Part shown: positions 9,388 to 17,616 of the stretch, piece by piece
How the letters are laid out: each line of letters opens with the position of its first letter
Position numbering within the stretch: position 1 is the stretch's first letter
Origin: Photobacterium malacitanum
GTDB lineage: Bacteria > Pseudomonadota > Gammaproteobacteria > Enterobacterales > Vibrionaceae
Reading direction: 5' to 3'
DNA: 64,000 nucleotides
Assembly (NCBI RefSeq): GCF_900185615.1
Contig: NZ_FYAK01000001.1
Location: 777,701-841,700 of the forward strand
Notes under the pieces: model-generated
Databases searched by the model: none
Told to the model about the DNA's origin: nothing
What the model saw: the letters and a program-made list of their open reading frames with translations, nothing else
Program-made: the position numbers and the translations under genes

Positions 9388-10662
9388 TTATGACCAAAAA
9401 TCATCAACAGGTGCTGGTTTATTTTTACGTTTCTTTTTACCAGTACCTTCCGGTTTTGCCATTGGCTTTGCTACTGCTAACAAAGCTTGTGATTCATCAA
9501 CTTCAAAGCCTTCAACTTGTTCACGCTCAAGACGAACTTTGTTTTTCTTTTCAATAACCTTAAAGTGATGGCTATCTTCATAGTCAATTAATGATAACGC
9601 TAAACCAACCTCACCAGCACGACCACTACGACCGATACGATGCATATAATCTGCTGGGCTACGCGGTAAATCAAAGTTAATCACTACCGGTAATTTTTCA
9701 ATATCAAGACCACGTGCAGCAATATCCGTTGCAATCAATACGTCAATCTCACCAGCTTTAAACGCTTCTAATACACGAGTACGCGCACCTTGACCACGAT
9801 CGCCGTGGAACACTTCCGCAATAATGCCACGCTTTGATAGTTTATCTGCTAAGTGCTCACAACTATTTTTTGCATTCACAAAGATAAGCGCCTGACGCCA
9901 TTGATGCTGTTTAATCAAATGGGCTAAAACTGCAGTTTTCTCACCTTTATTGACGCTGAAAACACGTTGTACGAGTGTGCTTGCATCAACACTTTGTAAT
10001 TGCAGTTCAACCGGATCGTTAAGTAATGCTTGAGTTAACATCTTAACTTGTTCAGGGAATGTCGCTGAGAATAGTAATGTTTGCTTGTTATTAGGTAATA
10101 ACGCTAACAACGCAGACAGCTCTTCAGTAAAGCCAAGGCTTAACATACGATCTGCTTCATCAAGCACTAAGGTTTTAACTCGATCAAGTTTAATCGCATT
10201 GCTTGAAATCAAATCCAATAAACGGCCAGGTGTTGCCACTAAAATATCAGTACCACCACGTAGCGCCAACATTTGGGTATTAACAGAAACACCGCCAAAT
10301 ACAGCAACGGTTTTAATTGCACCATTAAAATGGGTCGCATAAGATTTGATGCTATCTGCAACTTGCTTTGCTAACTCACGAGTAGGTACTAAAACAAGAC
10401 CAGTAACATAGTTACCCTTAGCGTTTTTAGGCTCACTCGCTTTAGCTTGATGCAATTGTTGTAATAGCGGTAAAGCAAATGTTGCTGTTTTACCTGAACC
10501 TGTATTTGCGCCCGCAATCAGATCGCGTCCAGCGAGTACACTTGGAATAGCTTGTGCTTGAATCGGCGTTGGTTGTTGGTATTCCAACTCAGTTAATCGT
10601 GCTAACAAAGGTGAAATAAGGCCAAGTTCAGCAAAGTTGGCAGGTGTTGTTGTCGTGGTCAT
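9388..10662 (-). CDS. DEAD-box ATP-dependent RNA helicase, RhlE-like
   Basis: A 424-residue helicase with both RecA-like domains. Visible motifs are Q motif F-x-E-L-G-L-I-x-x-L-L near residue 10, motif I G-A-N-T-G-S-G-K-T (51-59), P-T-R-E-L-A (93-98), D-E-A-D (168-171), S-A-T (199-201) and the C-terminal H-R-I-G-R-S-G-R-A-G. A short basic tail (K-K-K-R-K-N-K) follows. It unwinds RNA duplexes, in ribosome assembly or mRNA decay. Bacterial subgroups are hard to separate by eye; RhlE-like is the best fit because there is no long C-terminal extension. Confidence 0.88.
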   Translation of the reverse strand: MTTTTTPANFAELGLISPLLARLTELEYQQPTPIQAQAIPSVLAGRDLIAGANTGSGKTATFALPLLQQLHQAKASEPKNAKGNYVTGLVLVPTRELAKQVADSIKSYATHFNGAIKTVAVFGGVSVNTQMLALRGGTDILVATPGRLLDLISSNAIKLDRVKTLVLDEADRMLSLGFTEELSALLALLPNNKQTLLFSATFPEQVKMLTQALLNDPVELQLQSVDASTLVQRVFSVNKGEKTAVLAHLIKQHQWRQALIFVNAKNSCEHLADKLSKRGIIAEVFHGDRGQGARTRVLEAFKAGEIDVLIATDIAARGLDIEKLPVVINFDLPRSPADYMHRIGRSGRAGEVGLALSLIDYEDSHHFKVIEKKNKVRLEREQVEGFEVDESQALLAVAKPMAKPEGTGKKKRKNKPAPVDDFWS

Positions 10663-10798
10663 TAATATACAGGCTCAAAACTAAAATAATTACTGTCATT
10701 TTAGCTTATTTAGCCTCGACGCAGTTAGTGATATTCGGTTATGGCGTTAATTGCTATCTTGGTAGAGAGTTTATCGAGCTATAGCTGGTGAGTTATTG

Positions 10799-10923
10799 TC
10801 CGTCATTCCGAAACCGAAACATGAGCGATCGGTGTTCTATTCACCGCACTATTAAGCATTAAAGATACCGATAGAAATAGACTAAAACACCAATGTAAAC
10901 AGTAATACTACAACCCGCTGGTA
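10799..10923. repeat. Diverged copy of half of the 177-bp repeat unit
   Basis: This segment aligns imperfectly with the second half of the adjacent repeat unit (CCGTCATTCC..., TTCACCGC, then CTACAACCCGCTG before GTAGATTCCC). It appears to be an older, decayed copy at the edge of the tandem array. Confidence 0.6.
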
Positions 10924-11512
10924 GTAGATTCCCTATCTCGTTCGTAACCTCACTGTAGGGAATGACGAAGGTGGGTTTATTCACTCAGTCCAATATCCGT
11001 CATCTCGGAAGTTGAGGTACGAAACTATCCGTGATCTACTCACCGCGTGCTTGAGCCTTAAAGAAGCCAGTAAATACAATGACTCTACAACGCGCGGACA
11101 GTAGATTCCCTATCTCGTTCGTAACCTCACTGTAGGGAATGACGAAGGTGGGTTTATGCACTCAGTTCAATATCCGTCATCTCGGAAGTTGAGGTACGAA
11201 ACTATCCGTGATCTACTCACCGCGTGCTTGAGCCTTAAAAAAGCCAGTAAATACAATGACTCTACAACGCGCGGACAGTAGATTCCCTATCTCGTTCGTA
11301 ACCTCACTGTAGGGAATGACGAAGGTGGGTTTATTCACTCAGTCCAATATCCGTCATCTCGGAAGTTGAGGTACGAAACTATCCGTGATCTACTCACCGC
11401 GTGCTTGAGCCTTAAAGAAGCCAGTAAATACAATGACTCTACAACGCGCGGACAGTAGATTCCCTATCTCGTTCGTAACCTCACTGTAGGGAATGACGAA
11501 GGTGGGTTTATG
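10924..11512. repeat. Tandem array of a 177-bp repeat (3.3 copies)
   Basis: Nearly identical units begin at 10924, 11101, 11278 and 11455 (the last partial), each starting GTAGATTCCCTATCTCG. Each unit holds two related imperfect palindromes in opposite orientation: one with arms ATTCCCTA and TAGGGAAT, and a diverged inverted one running from CCGTCATCTCGG to GTGATCTAC. This is the architecture of paired REP-like (BIME-type) intergenic elements. Copies differ by only a few bases, so the amplification is recent. No open frame is conserved across units. Confidence 0.9.
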
Positions 11513-11566
11513 CAGACGTAAAAAAGCCGCTAACTTTCGTTAGCGGCTTTCTTGAATGTGGCGGAG
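11513..11566. repeat. 54-bp repeat, copy 1 (terminator plus tRNA-Ser 3' end)
   Basis: This is nearly identical (one mismatch) to 11632-11685. It carries the terminator hairpin and the last bases of a tRNA-Ser acceptor stem with CCA on the minus strand. Confidence 0.9.
11519..11550 (-). terminator. Second, duplicated tRNA operon terminator
   Basis: On the minus strand, GCCGCTAAC-GAAA-GTTAGCGGC is followed by TTTTTT. It is identical to the terminator at 11638. Confidence 0.85.
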
Positions 11567-11632
11567 CAGCTTCGAGGATTAGTGGATTTGAACCCTGCTT
11601 TACTTGCTCGGTATACACAATCACTTTGATTC
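11559..11632 (-). pseudogene. Degenerate tRNA-Ser remnant
   Basis: Read on the minus strand, this stretch keeps a variable-arm-like GTGTATACC, an intact T-loop block GGGTTCAAATCC and a GCTCCGCCA 3' end. It has no anticodon-stem 5' half, and about 15 extra bases separate the T-arm from the acceptor end. It resembles the 3' half of the neighbouring tRNA-Ser genes and is followed by the same terminator. It is probably a decayed third tRNA gene or a recombination scar. Confidence 0.55.
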
Positions 11633-11685
11633 AGACGTAAAAAAGCCGCTAACTTTCGTTAGCGGCTTTCTTGAATATGGCGGAG
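11632..11685. repeat. 54-bp repeat, copy 2 (terminator plus tRNA-Ser 3' end)
   Basis: This is the functional copy, joined to the intact tRNA-Ser(UGA) gene. The spacing to copy 1 is 119 bp. Confidence 0.9.
11638..11669 (-). terminator. tRNA-Ser operon terminator
   Basis: A perfect 9-bp stem with a GAAA tetraloop and six T follows the tRNA-Ser(UGA) gene on the minus strand. Confidence 0.9.
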
Positions 11686-11768
11686 AGATAGGGATTTGAA
11701 CCCTAGATACGCTATAAACGTATGCCGGTTTTCAAGACCGGTGCTTTCAACCACTCAGCCATCTCTCC
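11678..11768 (-). tRNA. tRNA-Ser(UGA)
   Basis: A 91-nt class II tRNA with encoded CCA. On the minus strand the acceptor GGAGAGA pairs with TCTCTCC, the discriminator is G, the anticodon in the TCTTGAAAA loop is TGA, a long variable arm follows, and the T-loop is GGTTCAAATCC. It is the second gene of a two-tRNA operon, 24 bp after tRNA-Ser(GGA). Confidence 0.95.
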
Positions 11769-11792
11769 AATTTATATCTCTTACAAGAGATA

Positions 11793-11880
11793 TGGCGGTG
11801 AGGGAGGGATTCGAACCCTCGATACGTTGCCGTATACACACTTTCCAGGCGTGCTCCTTCAGCCACTCGGACACCTCACC
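11793..11880 (-). tRNA. tRNA-Ser(GGA)
   Basis: An 88-nt class II tRNA with encoded CCA. On the minus strand the acceptor GGTGAGG pairs with CCTCACC, the anticodon GGA sits in the CTGGAAA loop, the variable arm is long, and the T-loop is GGTTCGAATCC. It is the first gene of the operon, just downstream of a strong promoter. Confidence 0.95.
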
Positions 11881-11919
11881 ACATTGTTGCCAACAACGCT
11901 TTGCTTGTCGACGGCGTGT

Positions 11920-11948
11920 AATATATTGATTTATGAGATCTGGGTCAA
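11920..11948 (-). promoter_or_regulatory. tRNA-Ser operon promoter
   Basis: On the minus strand, TTGACC (-35), a 17-bp spacer and TATATT (-10) are followed by ACACGCCG, a GC-rich discriminator typical of stringently controlled stable-RNA promoters. Confidence 0.8.
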
Positions 11949-12040
11949 GGGTTTTTATGCGTCTTTTTTCTATTTGCTGACTTATACTGCAATTTGCACT
12001 GTTCTTATACCAATTTTATAGGTTTTGATATTTTACCCAT

Positions 12041-12068
12041 AAAAAAAGCACCCCAACGGATGCTTTTA
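12041..12068 (-). terminator. Terminator of alaE
   Basis: AAAAGCA and TGCTTTT arms enclose a 10-nt loop, with seven T on the minus strand. It lies 26 bp past the alaE stop. Confidence 0.7.
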
Positions 12069-12093
12069 TTACGTTCAATACTGCTAGTCGTGA

Positions 12094-12549
12094 CTAAATG
12101 ATAGGTTGAGGCGCTGTAGTAACACGGAACATTCTACGGCATAACTCAAGAAACTGACCATAAACCACGCCTAACGCTCCTGAAACTAAAATGTTACTCA
12201 TTACTGCTGCAATAACTTGTTCTTTATTAGCGCCAACAACAAATAGAATGCAGGCATAAATAGGCGACTGGAACACTACGTATGCCACCATATCTGACAG
12301 ACCTTTCATCCATCGTGTTGAAGATAACTTGTGACCGCAGCCAATAACATAGTCGCGAAATACGCCATAAGGCCATGCGATAGCGATATTAATAGGAATA
12401 GATAATGTACGCGATGCTAATGACTGCTCAAAAGACATGCCTGAAATAAACACTTCAATCATCATTCCAGTAATAAAGCTAAATACCACCATTGCAAATA
12501 TATCTGCAGCAGCATTTCTAACTTTAAATGGCACTTTAACAACAGACAT
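12094..12549 (-). CDS. alaE: L-alanine exporter AlaE
   Basis: A 151-residue inner-membrane protein matching E. coli AlaE (YgaW, 149 aa), which exports excess L-alanine. Diagnostic blocks include A-D-x-F-A-M-V-V, I-E-V-F-x-S-G-M-S-F-E-Q-S, I-A-W-P-Y-G-x-x-R-D and A-Y-V-x-F-Q-S-P-x-Y. Four membrane helices are expected. The frame is open for 13 more codons upstream, but AGGA lies 6 nt before this ATG and family proteins start close to this point. The gene is monocistronic. Confidence 0.9.
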   Translation of the reverse strand: MSVVKVPFKVRNAAADIFAMVVFSFITGMMIEVFISGMSFEQSLASRTLSIPINIAIAWPYGVFRDYVIGCGHKLSSTRWMKGLSDMVAYVVFQSPIYACILFVVGANKEQVIAAVMSNILVSGALGVVYGQFLELCRRMFRVTTAPQPII

Positions 12550-12863
12550 TCCCTTTCCTACCCTAGCAAAATCAACCAGTATTAACACAGTAATCGTTAC
12601 TTAAAGCCATGTAACTAACACCATGCAGTTTATATGCGAATTAGAACAGCTTTTTTGTAAAATAAGGTTCTGTATTTAATATCGGTTTCGAGTTAATAAC
12701 TACAATTTTGATTAAATGCAGCTTTTTTATCTAACCTGATAGCAACCATTAAACTCTTTAATTGTCACTGTTAATTTCTTTGATATAACAAAATACCAAC
12801 CAATAAAAATCCGAATTTAGAACCTAAATTCGGATTAGTTATATGTATGTATTGAACGACTTA
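12550..12863. other. Intergenic region
   Basis: The stretch between alaE and the yhjX-like gene contains the yhjX terminator and presumably the alaE promoter. Nothing else was recognised. Confidence 0.5.
12804..12837 (-). terminator. Terminator of the yhjX-like gene
   Basis: ATCCGAATTTAG and CTAAATTCGGAT form a perfect 12-bp stem with a 3-nt loop, followed by T on the minus strand. Confidence 0.9.
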
Positions 12864-14063
12864 TTAGGCCAACGAGGAGCGTGGTAATTGAGGCAATTTA
12901 ATGGTTAAGGCAATAATCAATGAAACAATTAACAACCCAAACATTAAATAAAAGGTTGCGATAAAACCACCGAAAATAGAGGCAACAATTGAACCTATAA
13001 AACTACCGACACCAAAGCCTAAATAAATGACACCATAATTTTTAGTCAGGTTATTTAAACCAAAGAAATCACTAACTAATGAAGGGAATACCGTAATTGT
13101 GCCACCAAAGCTAAAGGCAATACAGGCAACGGCAATATAAAAGCTGAGCATACTTTGATGAGCAAATAATAACGCACATACTCCCACTAAACAGACCACC
13201 AATGCTATCGCAATAACTTTAGTTCGTGCGATCTTATCTGATAGAACCCCAAGCACTAAGCGCCCACCTAAGTTAGCTACTGCAATAATAGCAACGCCAG
13301 CTGCGGCAACATCTAATGATAAGTGTACGTATCCTTGACCGATATCTTTGGCAACACCAATAACATATAAACCACTCATACAAACGGTTAAGAATACCAA
13401 TGCTAGCATCCAAAATTGAGGGCATTTCATTGATTGTGAAAGGCTGAAATCACGCACATCAGCAGCAGATTCTGTGGCAGAGACCTGTTGTTTCGGTGCA
13501 TCTTTCATCATTAAGCCACCGATAACAACCATCACCATTGCTATGATGCCCCAGTAATCAAAGGTACTCTCGAGACCATTATGCTCAAGGAAGTACATAT
13601 TAATAAATTTAAATCCTAAACTACCTAGACCATAAGCACCTATCGCACAGGCCGAAATGACACCTTTACGCTCTGGAAAAAATTTGACACAGTTAGACAA
13701 CGTCATTAAATAGCCAGTACCATCCGCAAAGCCAATTAACAAACCTGCAAAAATATATAACAGCCAAATATTAGTAGCATGCGCAGTTAGTACTAAACTT
13801 GTACCCAATAAAATGCCAGCACCAAGAGTCACCTTCCTAACCCCAAACCGTTCTTGCATTTTACCAGCCATTGATGATGCAACAGCGAGGGCTAAGCTCA
13901 TTATTCCAAAAGAAAAAGCAACGCGACTCACAGGCTCTGATAACTTACCCGCCAGCTGAGCATTAAATAAACTCCAAGTATAAACAGAACCTAAAGCAAA
14001 CTGAGTAATGATGGTGCCGAGTAAGGTCCAATAACGACTACGATGGCTAAGTTGGTTGGTCAT
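12864..14063 (-). CDS. yhjX: YhjX-type MFS transporter (pyruvate-response target)
   Basis: A 399-residue, 12-helix major facilitator of the oxalate/formate antiporter branch. It aligns along its length with E. coli YhjX: the start T-L-x-G-T-I-I-T-Q-F-A-L-G-S-V-Y-T-W-S-L-F-N, then Q-E-R-F-G-V, C-V-K-F-F-P-E-R-K-G, and G-G-T-I-T-V-F-P-S-L-V-S. In E. coli yhjX is induced by YpdB when external pyruvate is sensed; the transported substrate is not firmly settled. AGAGGG precedes the ATG. It lies directly downstream of ypdAB here, with its own 191-bp leader holding a YpdB-like box. Confidence 0.88.
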   Translation of the reverse strand: MTNQLSHRSRYWTLLGTIITQFALGSVYTWSLFNAQLAGKLSEPVSRVAFSFGIMSLALAVASSMAGKMQERFGVRKVTLGAGILLGTSLVLTAHATNIWLLYIFAGLLIGFADGTGYLMTLSNCVKFFPERKGVISACAIGAYGLGSLGFKFINMYFLEHNGLESTFDYWGIIAMVMVVIGGLMMKDAPKQQVSATESAADVRDFSLSQSMKCPQFWMLALVFLTVCMSGLYVIGVAKDIGQGYVHLSLDVAAAGVAIIAVANLGGRLVLGVLSDKIARTKVIAIALVVCLVGVCALLFAHQSMLSFYIAVACIAFSFGGTITVFPSLVSDFFGLNNLTKNYGVIYLGFGVGSFIGSIVASIFGGFIATFYLMFGLLIVSLIIALTIKLPQLPRSSLA

Positions 14064-14197
14064 GGTTATGCCCTCTTACGATGAAAATATTCAAGGTAAT
14101 GCGATGAATCACCTTGCTGCTGCCCATCAAAATACGGTAATAACCACATATAACAAGAGGATAAGAAAACAATAAAATCAGCGGTAGTGTATGAGGA

Positions 14198-14227
14198 ATA
14201 GAATGCAATATAGCGGCATGAAATGCA
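14198..14227. promoter_or_regulatory. Putative YpdB box (two direct repeats)
   Basis: ATAGAATGCA and ATGAAATGCA lie 20 bp apart, about 135 bp upstream of the yhjX-like start. In the yhjX direction they read TGCATTTCAT and TGCATTCTAT. The E. coli YpdB site is two GGCATTTCAT repeats 21 bp apart, so spacing and sequence fit well. The second repeat lies in a hairpin with AGCGGC and GCCGCT arms (14212-14237). Confidence 0.6.
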
Positions 14228-14254
14228 TTTAGCCGCTAATCATATCACTGCTTT

Positions 14255-14977
14255 CTACAACTTCATTAAACAACGAAACGCTTTTAAGTTACTTCGACTG
14301 ACAGGGATATGCTGCTCAAGATGGGCAAGCTTTATCATATAGGTACTATTAACCCATGGAATGATCTCTTTAACATCATTGATATTAATACAGTAGGAAC
14401 GATGACAACGAAAAAAGTCGCTACTAGGTAAGCGCAACATTAATTCACTCATCGTCATTTGTGCCACAAAACGCCCTTCCGCTGTATAAACATCGGTGAC
14501 TTTTTCATTGGCAATTGCACAACAAATATCACTGATTGCAGTAACATGAATACGATTGTTATGAAGTAGATTAATAGTATTGTTGCGTATATTGGCTGTC
14601 GGTTGTTGCGGTTGAACATGCTGCTGTAGTTTAGTTAATAGCCCGATGACTCGCTGCTCATTAAGCGGCTTTAATAGATAGTCCACAGCTTCTAATTCAA
14701 ATGCATCGACAGCGTATTCTTTATATGCGGTCGTAAATACAATTTTTGGCTTATGTAAAAACTGAGCAATATTACGTGCTAACAACATACCATCGATTGA
14801 GGGAATATTAATATCTAAAAATACAATATCAACCTGGTTAGATTGCAAAAACTTAAACGCATCTAACCCGTCATCAAACGCAGCGACAATATTAATCTTG
14901 CTATGTTTTTCAATTAAATAGGTTAATTCTTCGCGCGCTAAATACTCATCTTCTACAATCAAAGCGTTGAGTCTCAT
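14255..14977 (-). CDS. ypdB: LytTR response regulator YpdB
   Basis: A 240-residue response regulator. The receiver domain has an acidic V-E-D-E pocket at residues 8-11, a phosphoacceptor in V-F-L-D-I-N-I-P and the conserved Lys in L-L-K-P-L. The C-terminal LytTR DNA-binding domain shows F-F-R-C-H-R-S-Y-C-I-N and V-S-R-S-N-L-K. It aligns end to end with E. coli YpdB (244 aa). It starts 13 bp after the kinase gene, with AGGA upstream, so the two are co-transcribed and form a cognate pair. Confidence 0.9.
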   Translation of the reverse strand: MRLNALIVEDEYLAREELTYLIEKHSKINIVAAFDDGLDAFKFLQSNQVDIVFLDINIPSIDGMLLARNIAQFLHKPKIVFTTAYKEYAVDAFELEAVDYLLKPLNEQRVIGLLTKLQQHVQPQQPTANIRNNTINLLHNNRIHVTAISDICCAIANEKVTDVYTAEGRFVAQMTMSELMLRLPSSDFFRCHRSYCININDVKEIIPWVNSTYMIKLAHLEQHIPVSRSNLKAFRCLMKL

Positions 14978-14990
14978 GGTACAAGTCCTG

Positions 14991-16634
14991 TTATTTTACA
15001 AAAAATTGCATGGTCGTCCCTTGCTTTAAACGCCGAATATGCAAACCATCACCAAACAATAATAATAATCGTTGATGGACATTATTAAGCCCAATATGAT
15101 GAGAGCCTATTTTGCCTTGATATAATTTATCAATCGTATGTTGATTGATACCCACGCCAGTATCGGTAATTGTAATTACAACATTATCCGTAGCTTTTTT
15201 AACAGAAATTAATACCTTACCGTTCACTCGCGAGGGTTGAATACCATGTAAAATCGCATTTTCAACTAAAGGCTGAATCAATAAACATGGCACACGAGGA
15301 TGGACATCATCAATATCAAACTCGACCTCAAGTTTAGGTCCAAAACGCGCTTGCTCAATGGCCACATAATCACGTACTTGTTGAATTTCTTCTTGAATAT
15401 CAATTAACTCTACATCGTGTTCTAAATTATAACGTAAGAAATCGGCTAAATTTGCAATTAACTGCCGCGCGTCATCAGGGCGAATACGAATTAAAGTAGA
15501 AATAGCATTAAGTGCATTAAATAAAAAATGCGGATTTATTTTACTTTGTAATGCTGAAAATTCAGCTTTTGAGGCCATTTGCTTTAGCTGCTCAATCCGC
15601 GATACTTCCATTTGAGTTGATATAATTTGTGATAACCCAATAGCCATTTCACGCAATGACATTCGTATATGATCGGGCTGACAATAGAATATTTTAAGAG
15701 TACCGCTAACCTCACCATTTTCCCATAATGGAATAATCAATAATGAGTGAAAGTGATGCACATTGAGATTATTACTGATGATCTGTTCACCACTTTCAAC
15801 CGCTTGACGCGTCATTTGACTGATTTTATGGTGAGCATCTAAAAATTTTTCTTCACCACGACCAACATAAGCACGTACATCCTGAGTGTTAGTTATCGCT
15901 ACAGCATCAGCTTCAGTATAAAACCGAATAATACTGCAAACTTTCTGCAACGCATGACGATTGTTCATTCGAAAATAAGGCAACGTTTTATTAGCAATAT
16001 CAAGGGCCAATTTCGCTTGTTGCGCCGCTATAAGATCTTTTTCTTCATCAAGATCTTGAACTAATTTAATAATTAACCCGATAGATAATGTGCCAACAAT
16101 CATTGGAAAACTAATATGTGAAACAATATTGTAAGCTTGAGCTTTATTATCAGATAACATCACAATTAATATCATTGTCAGCATTTCGCAGCACATTCCT
16201 GCTAAAATGCCCAATTGCGCATAATTGTTTTTAGTACATTTACAATGGATCCATGTTGCTAATAACCCAGCAAAAATACTGGTTATCAAACAAGCGACAG
16301 ATGTTGGACCATCAATATCAATTAAATAACGGTGAATACCTGCAATAATGCCTGCTGGAATACCAATCCACGGGCCAAAAATAATGCCACCAGATAACAC
16401 TGCTATAATACGGACGTTAACCAACGAACCATCTACATTTAAACCGGTATAAGTACTAAATACAGCAAATAATATAAATAATGCTGAAATCATCGCCGTT
16501 TCAACCGGTCGCCGATGAGTTTTCTTAACGATAGATTGAAACAATTGAGTACGCGTTAATAGAAATAATGTCATTAGCATTAAGGCTGCACGTTCAAAGA
16601 CAGCTAATAACATCATAAATTGTTCGCTATACAT
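14991..16634 (-). CDS. ypdA: Sensor histidine kinase YpdA (LytS family)
   Basis: A 547-residue membrane kinase. The N-terminal 5TM-LYT sensor (about residues 1-200) contains the N-V-R-I-I-A-V-L-S-G-G and G-I-H-R-Y-L-I-D blocks. A GAF domain follows at about 220-350, then the His-kinase phosphoacceptor K-I-N-P-H-F-L-F-N-A-L-N-A-I and an HATPase with Q-P-L-V-E-N-A-I and D-T-G-V-G-I. The GAF-to-kinase region is nearly identical in pattern to E. coli YpdA, which with YpdB responds to extracellular pyruvate. AAGGT lies upstream of the ATG. Confidence 0.9.
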   Translation of the reverse strand: MYSEQFMMLLAVFERAALMLMTLFLLTRTQLFQSIVKKTHRRPVETAMISALFILFAVFSTYTGLNVDGSLVNVRIIAVLSGGIIFGPWIGIPAGIIAGIHRYLIDIDGPTSVACLITSIFAGLLATWIHCKCTKNNYAQLGILAGMCCEMLTMILIVMLSDNKAQAYNIVSHISFPMIVGTLSIGLIIKLVQDLDEEKDLIAAQQAKLALDIANKTLPYFRMNNRHALQKVCSIIRFYTEADAVAITNTQDVRAYVGRGEEKFLDAHHKISQMTRQAVESGEQIISNNLNVHHFHSLLIIPLWENGEVSGTLKIFYCQPDHIRMSLREMAIGLSQIISTQMEVSRIEQLKQMASKAEFSALQSKINPHFLFNALNAISTLIRIRPDDARQLIANLADFLRYNLEHDVELIDIQEEIQQVRDYVAIEQARFGPKLEVEFDIDDVHPRVPCLLIQPLVENAILHGIQPSRVNGKVLISVKKATDNVVITITDTGVGINQHTIDKLYQGKIGSHHIGLNNVHQRLLLLFGDGLHIRRLKQGTTMQFFVK

Positions 16635-16935
16635 TGTTTGACCTTAACATGAAGTAAAATTATGAGCCCTCTGAAGCTGTTTTAGCACTTAAAAACATCA
16701 GAGACTCAAGAATTATGTTAGTAGTGACAGACGGATGTTTTAATTAAAATCAAAAATAAACAATTTAATCCTAACAACCCTACTTTATTGATCTTTTTTG
16801 ACCCTAGATAGTAAATATATCGGCTCATCACTAGGTTGTTACCAAGAGACTGTTACAATAGTGGTATAAAGTTCAGTGGTGCATGTATAGTTAATGCATC
16901 TGAACATTTAACCATAATTACGCTGAGATTGTTTT
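16635..16935. other. Intergenic region between divergent ypdA and the UPF0149 gene
   Basis: An AT-rich divergent promoter region. The only structure noted is the hairpin at 16871, listed separately. Confidence 0.5.
16871..16905. promoter_or_regulatory. Imperfect inverted repeat upstream of the UPF0149 gene
   Basis: Outer arms GTTCAG and CTGAAC enclose inner arms TGCAT and ATGCA around a 9-nt centre, ending 30 bp before the start codon. It is a 5' leader hairpin or an operator. No T-run follows. Confidence 0.3.
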
Positions 16936-17511
16936 ATGCCTTCACAACTAAGTACTATTTTGCAAAACTCTCAACTAGCAGATCAATTGCTACCTGAATC
17001 ACAAACTCGCGGCTTTGTTACTGCTATGGCTGCAGCACCGCATCTTATTGATCCAACTGAATGGTTAGCATTTATGTGGGGCGGTGAAGAATCATCTCCT
17101 TTTGAAAACCACGATGATTTAGAAAATTATGCCAAAGCAATCATTGAAATTTGGAACGAAGCGCGTGCTGCTTTATTTGAAAGTACTTGGCAATGGCCTG
17201 AAGGATGTGCTTTAGACGATAGCCAAATTGTTACCGATGTTACCAGTAACTTCTGCGAAGGTATGCTTCAAGGTTGGCAATTAGCACGCGATGATTGGGA
17301 AACAATTATGCCACCAGAAAGTGAAGATAATGCGCTACTTGGTGGAGTATTACTTTCTTTTAGCTTGTTATTTGATCCTGAAACAGCATTAGAAGCACTT
17401 AAAGAACAAAATGCTGATGCTTTGGCACAGTTTGAAGAAATCTTTAATGCAATCCCAGTAATGCTATGTGGCTTAACTCAACGTGGTGCACAGCTTGTTG
17501 CTGCTCAATAA
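16936..17511 (+). CDS. UPF0149 / YecA-YgfB family protein
   Basis: A 191-residue acidic, helical protein of the UPF0149 group. The F-x-x-A-M-A-A-A-P-x-x-I-x-P-x-E-W-L region and the F-C-E-G-x-x-x-G-W block are the family signature. It lacks the C-terminal SEC-C zinc motif present in long YecA proteins. The molecular role in this subgroup is not established. The gene is monocistronic with a terminator directly downstream, convergent with nadA. Confidence 0.75.
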   Translation: MPSQLSTILQNSQLADQLLPESQTRGFVTAMAAAPHLIDPTEWLAFMWGGEESSPFENHDDLENYAKAIIEIWNEARAALFESTWQWPEGCALDDSQIVTDVTSNFCEGMLQGWQLARDDWETIMPPESEDNALLGGVLLSFSLLFDPETALEALKEQNADALAQFEEIFNAIPVMLCGLTQRGAQLVAAQ

Positions 17512-17540
17512 TTATTGAGTTTCAGCAGCAGTAAAAATAA

Positions 17541-17597
17541 AAAAGGCGAATCGATTCTGTTTACTACGATTAGTATCAGATCGCACCGCCTTTTATT
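17541..17597. terminator. Bidirectional terminator
   Basis: AAAAAGGCG and CGCCTTTT arms are separated by a long loop with inner pairing (GATTCTG/CAGATC region), between the convergent UPF0149 gene and nadA. Confidence 0.6.
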
Positions 17598-17616
17598 TTA
17601 GTAAGTGATGAGTTAC

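Noticed and set aside
10924..11512. CRISPR array interpretation of the tandem repeats
   Set aside because: The units are contiguous 177-bp repeats without unique spacers, and no cas genes are present.
11696..12021. Plus-strand frames over the tRNA-Ser genes
   Set aside because: They are antisense to two clear tRNA genes; such frames are a known source of false proteins.
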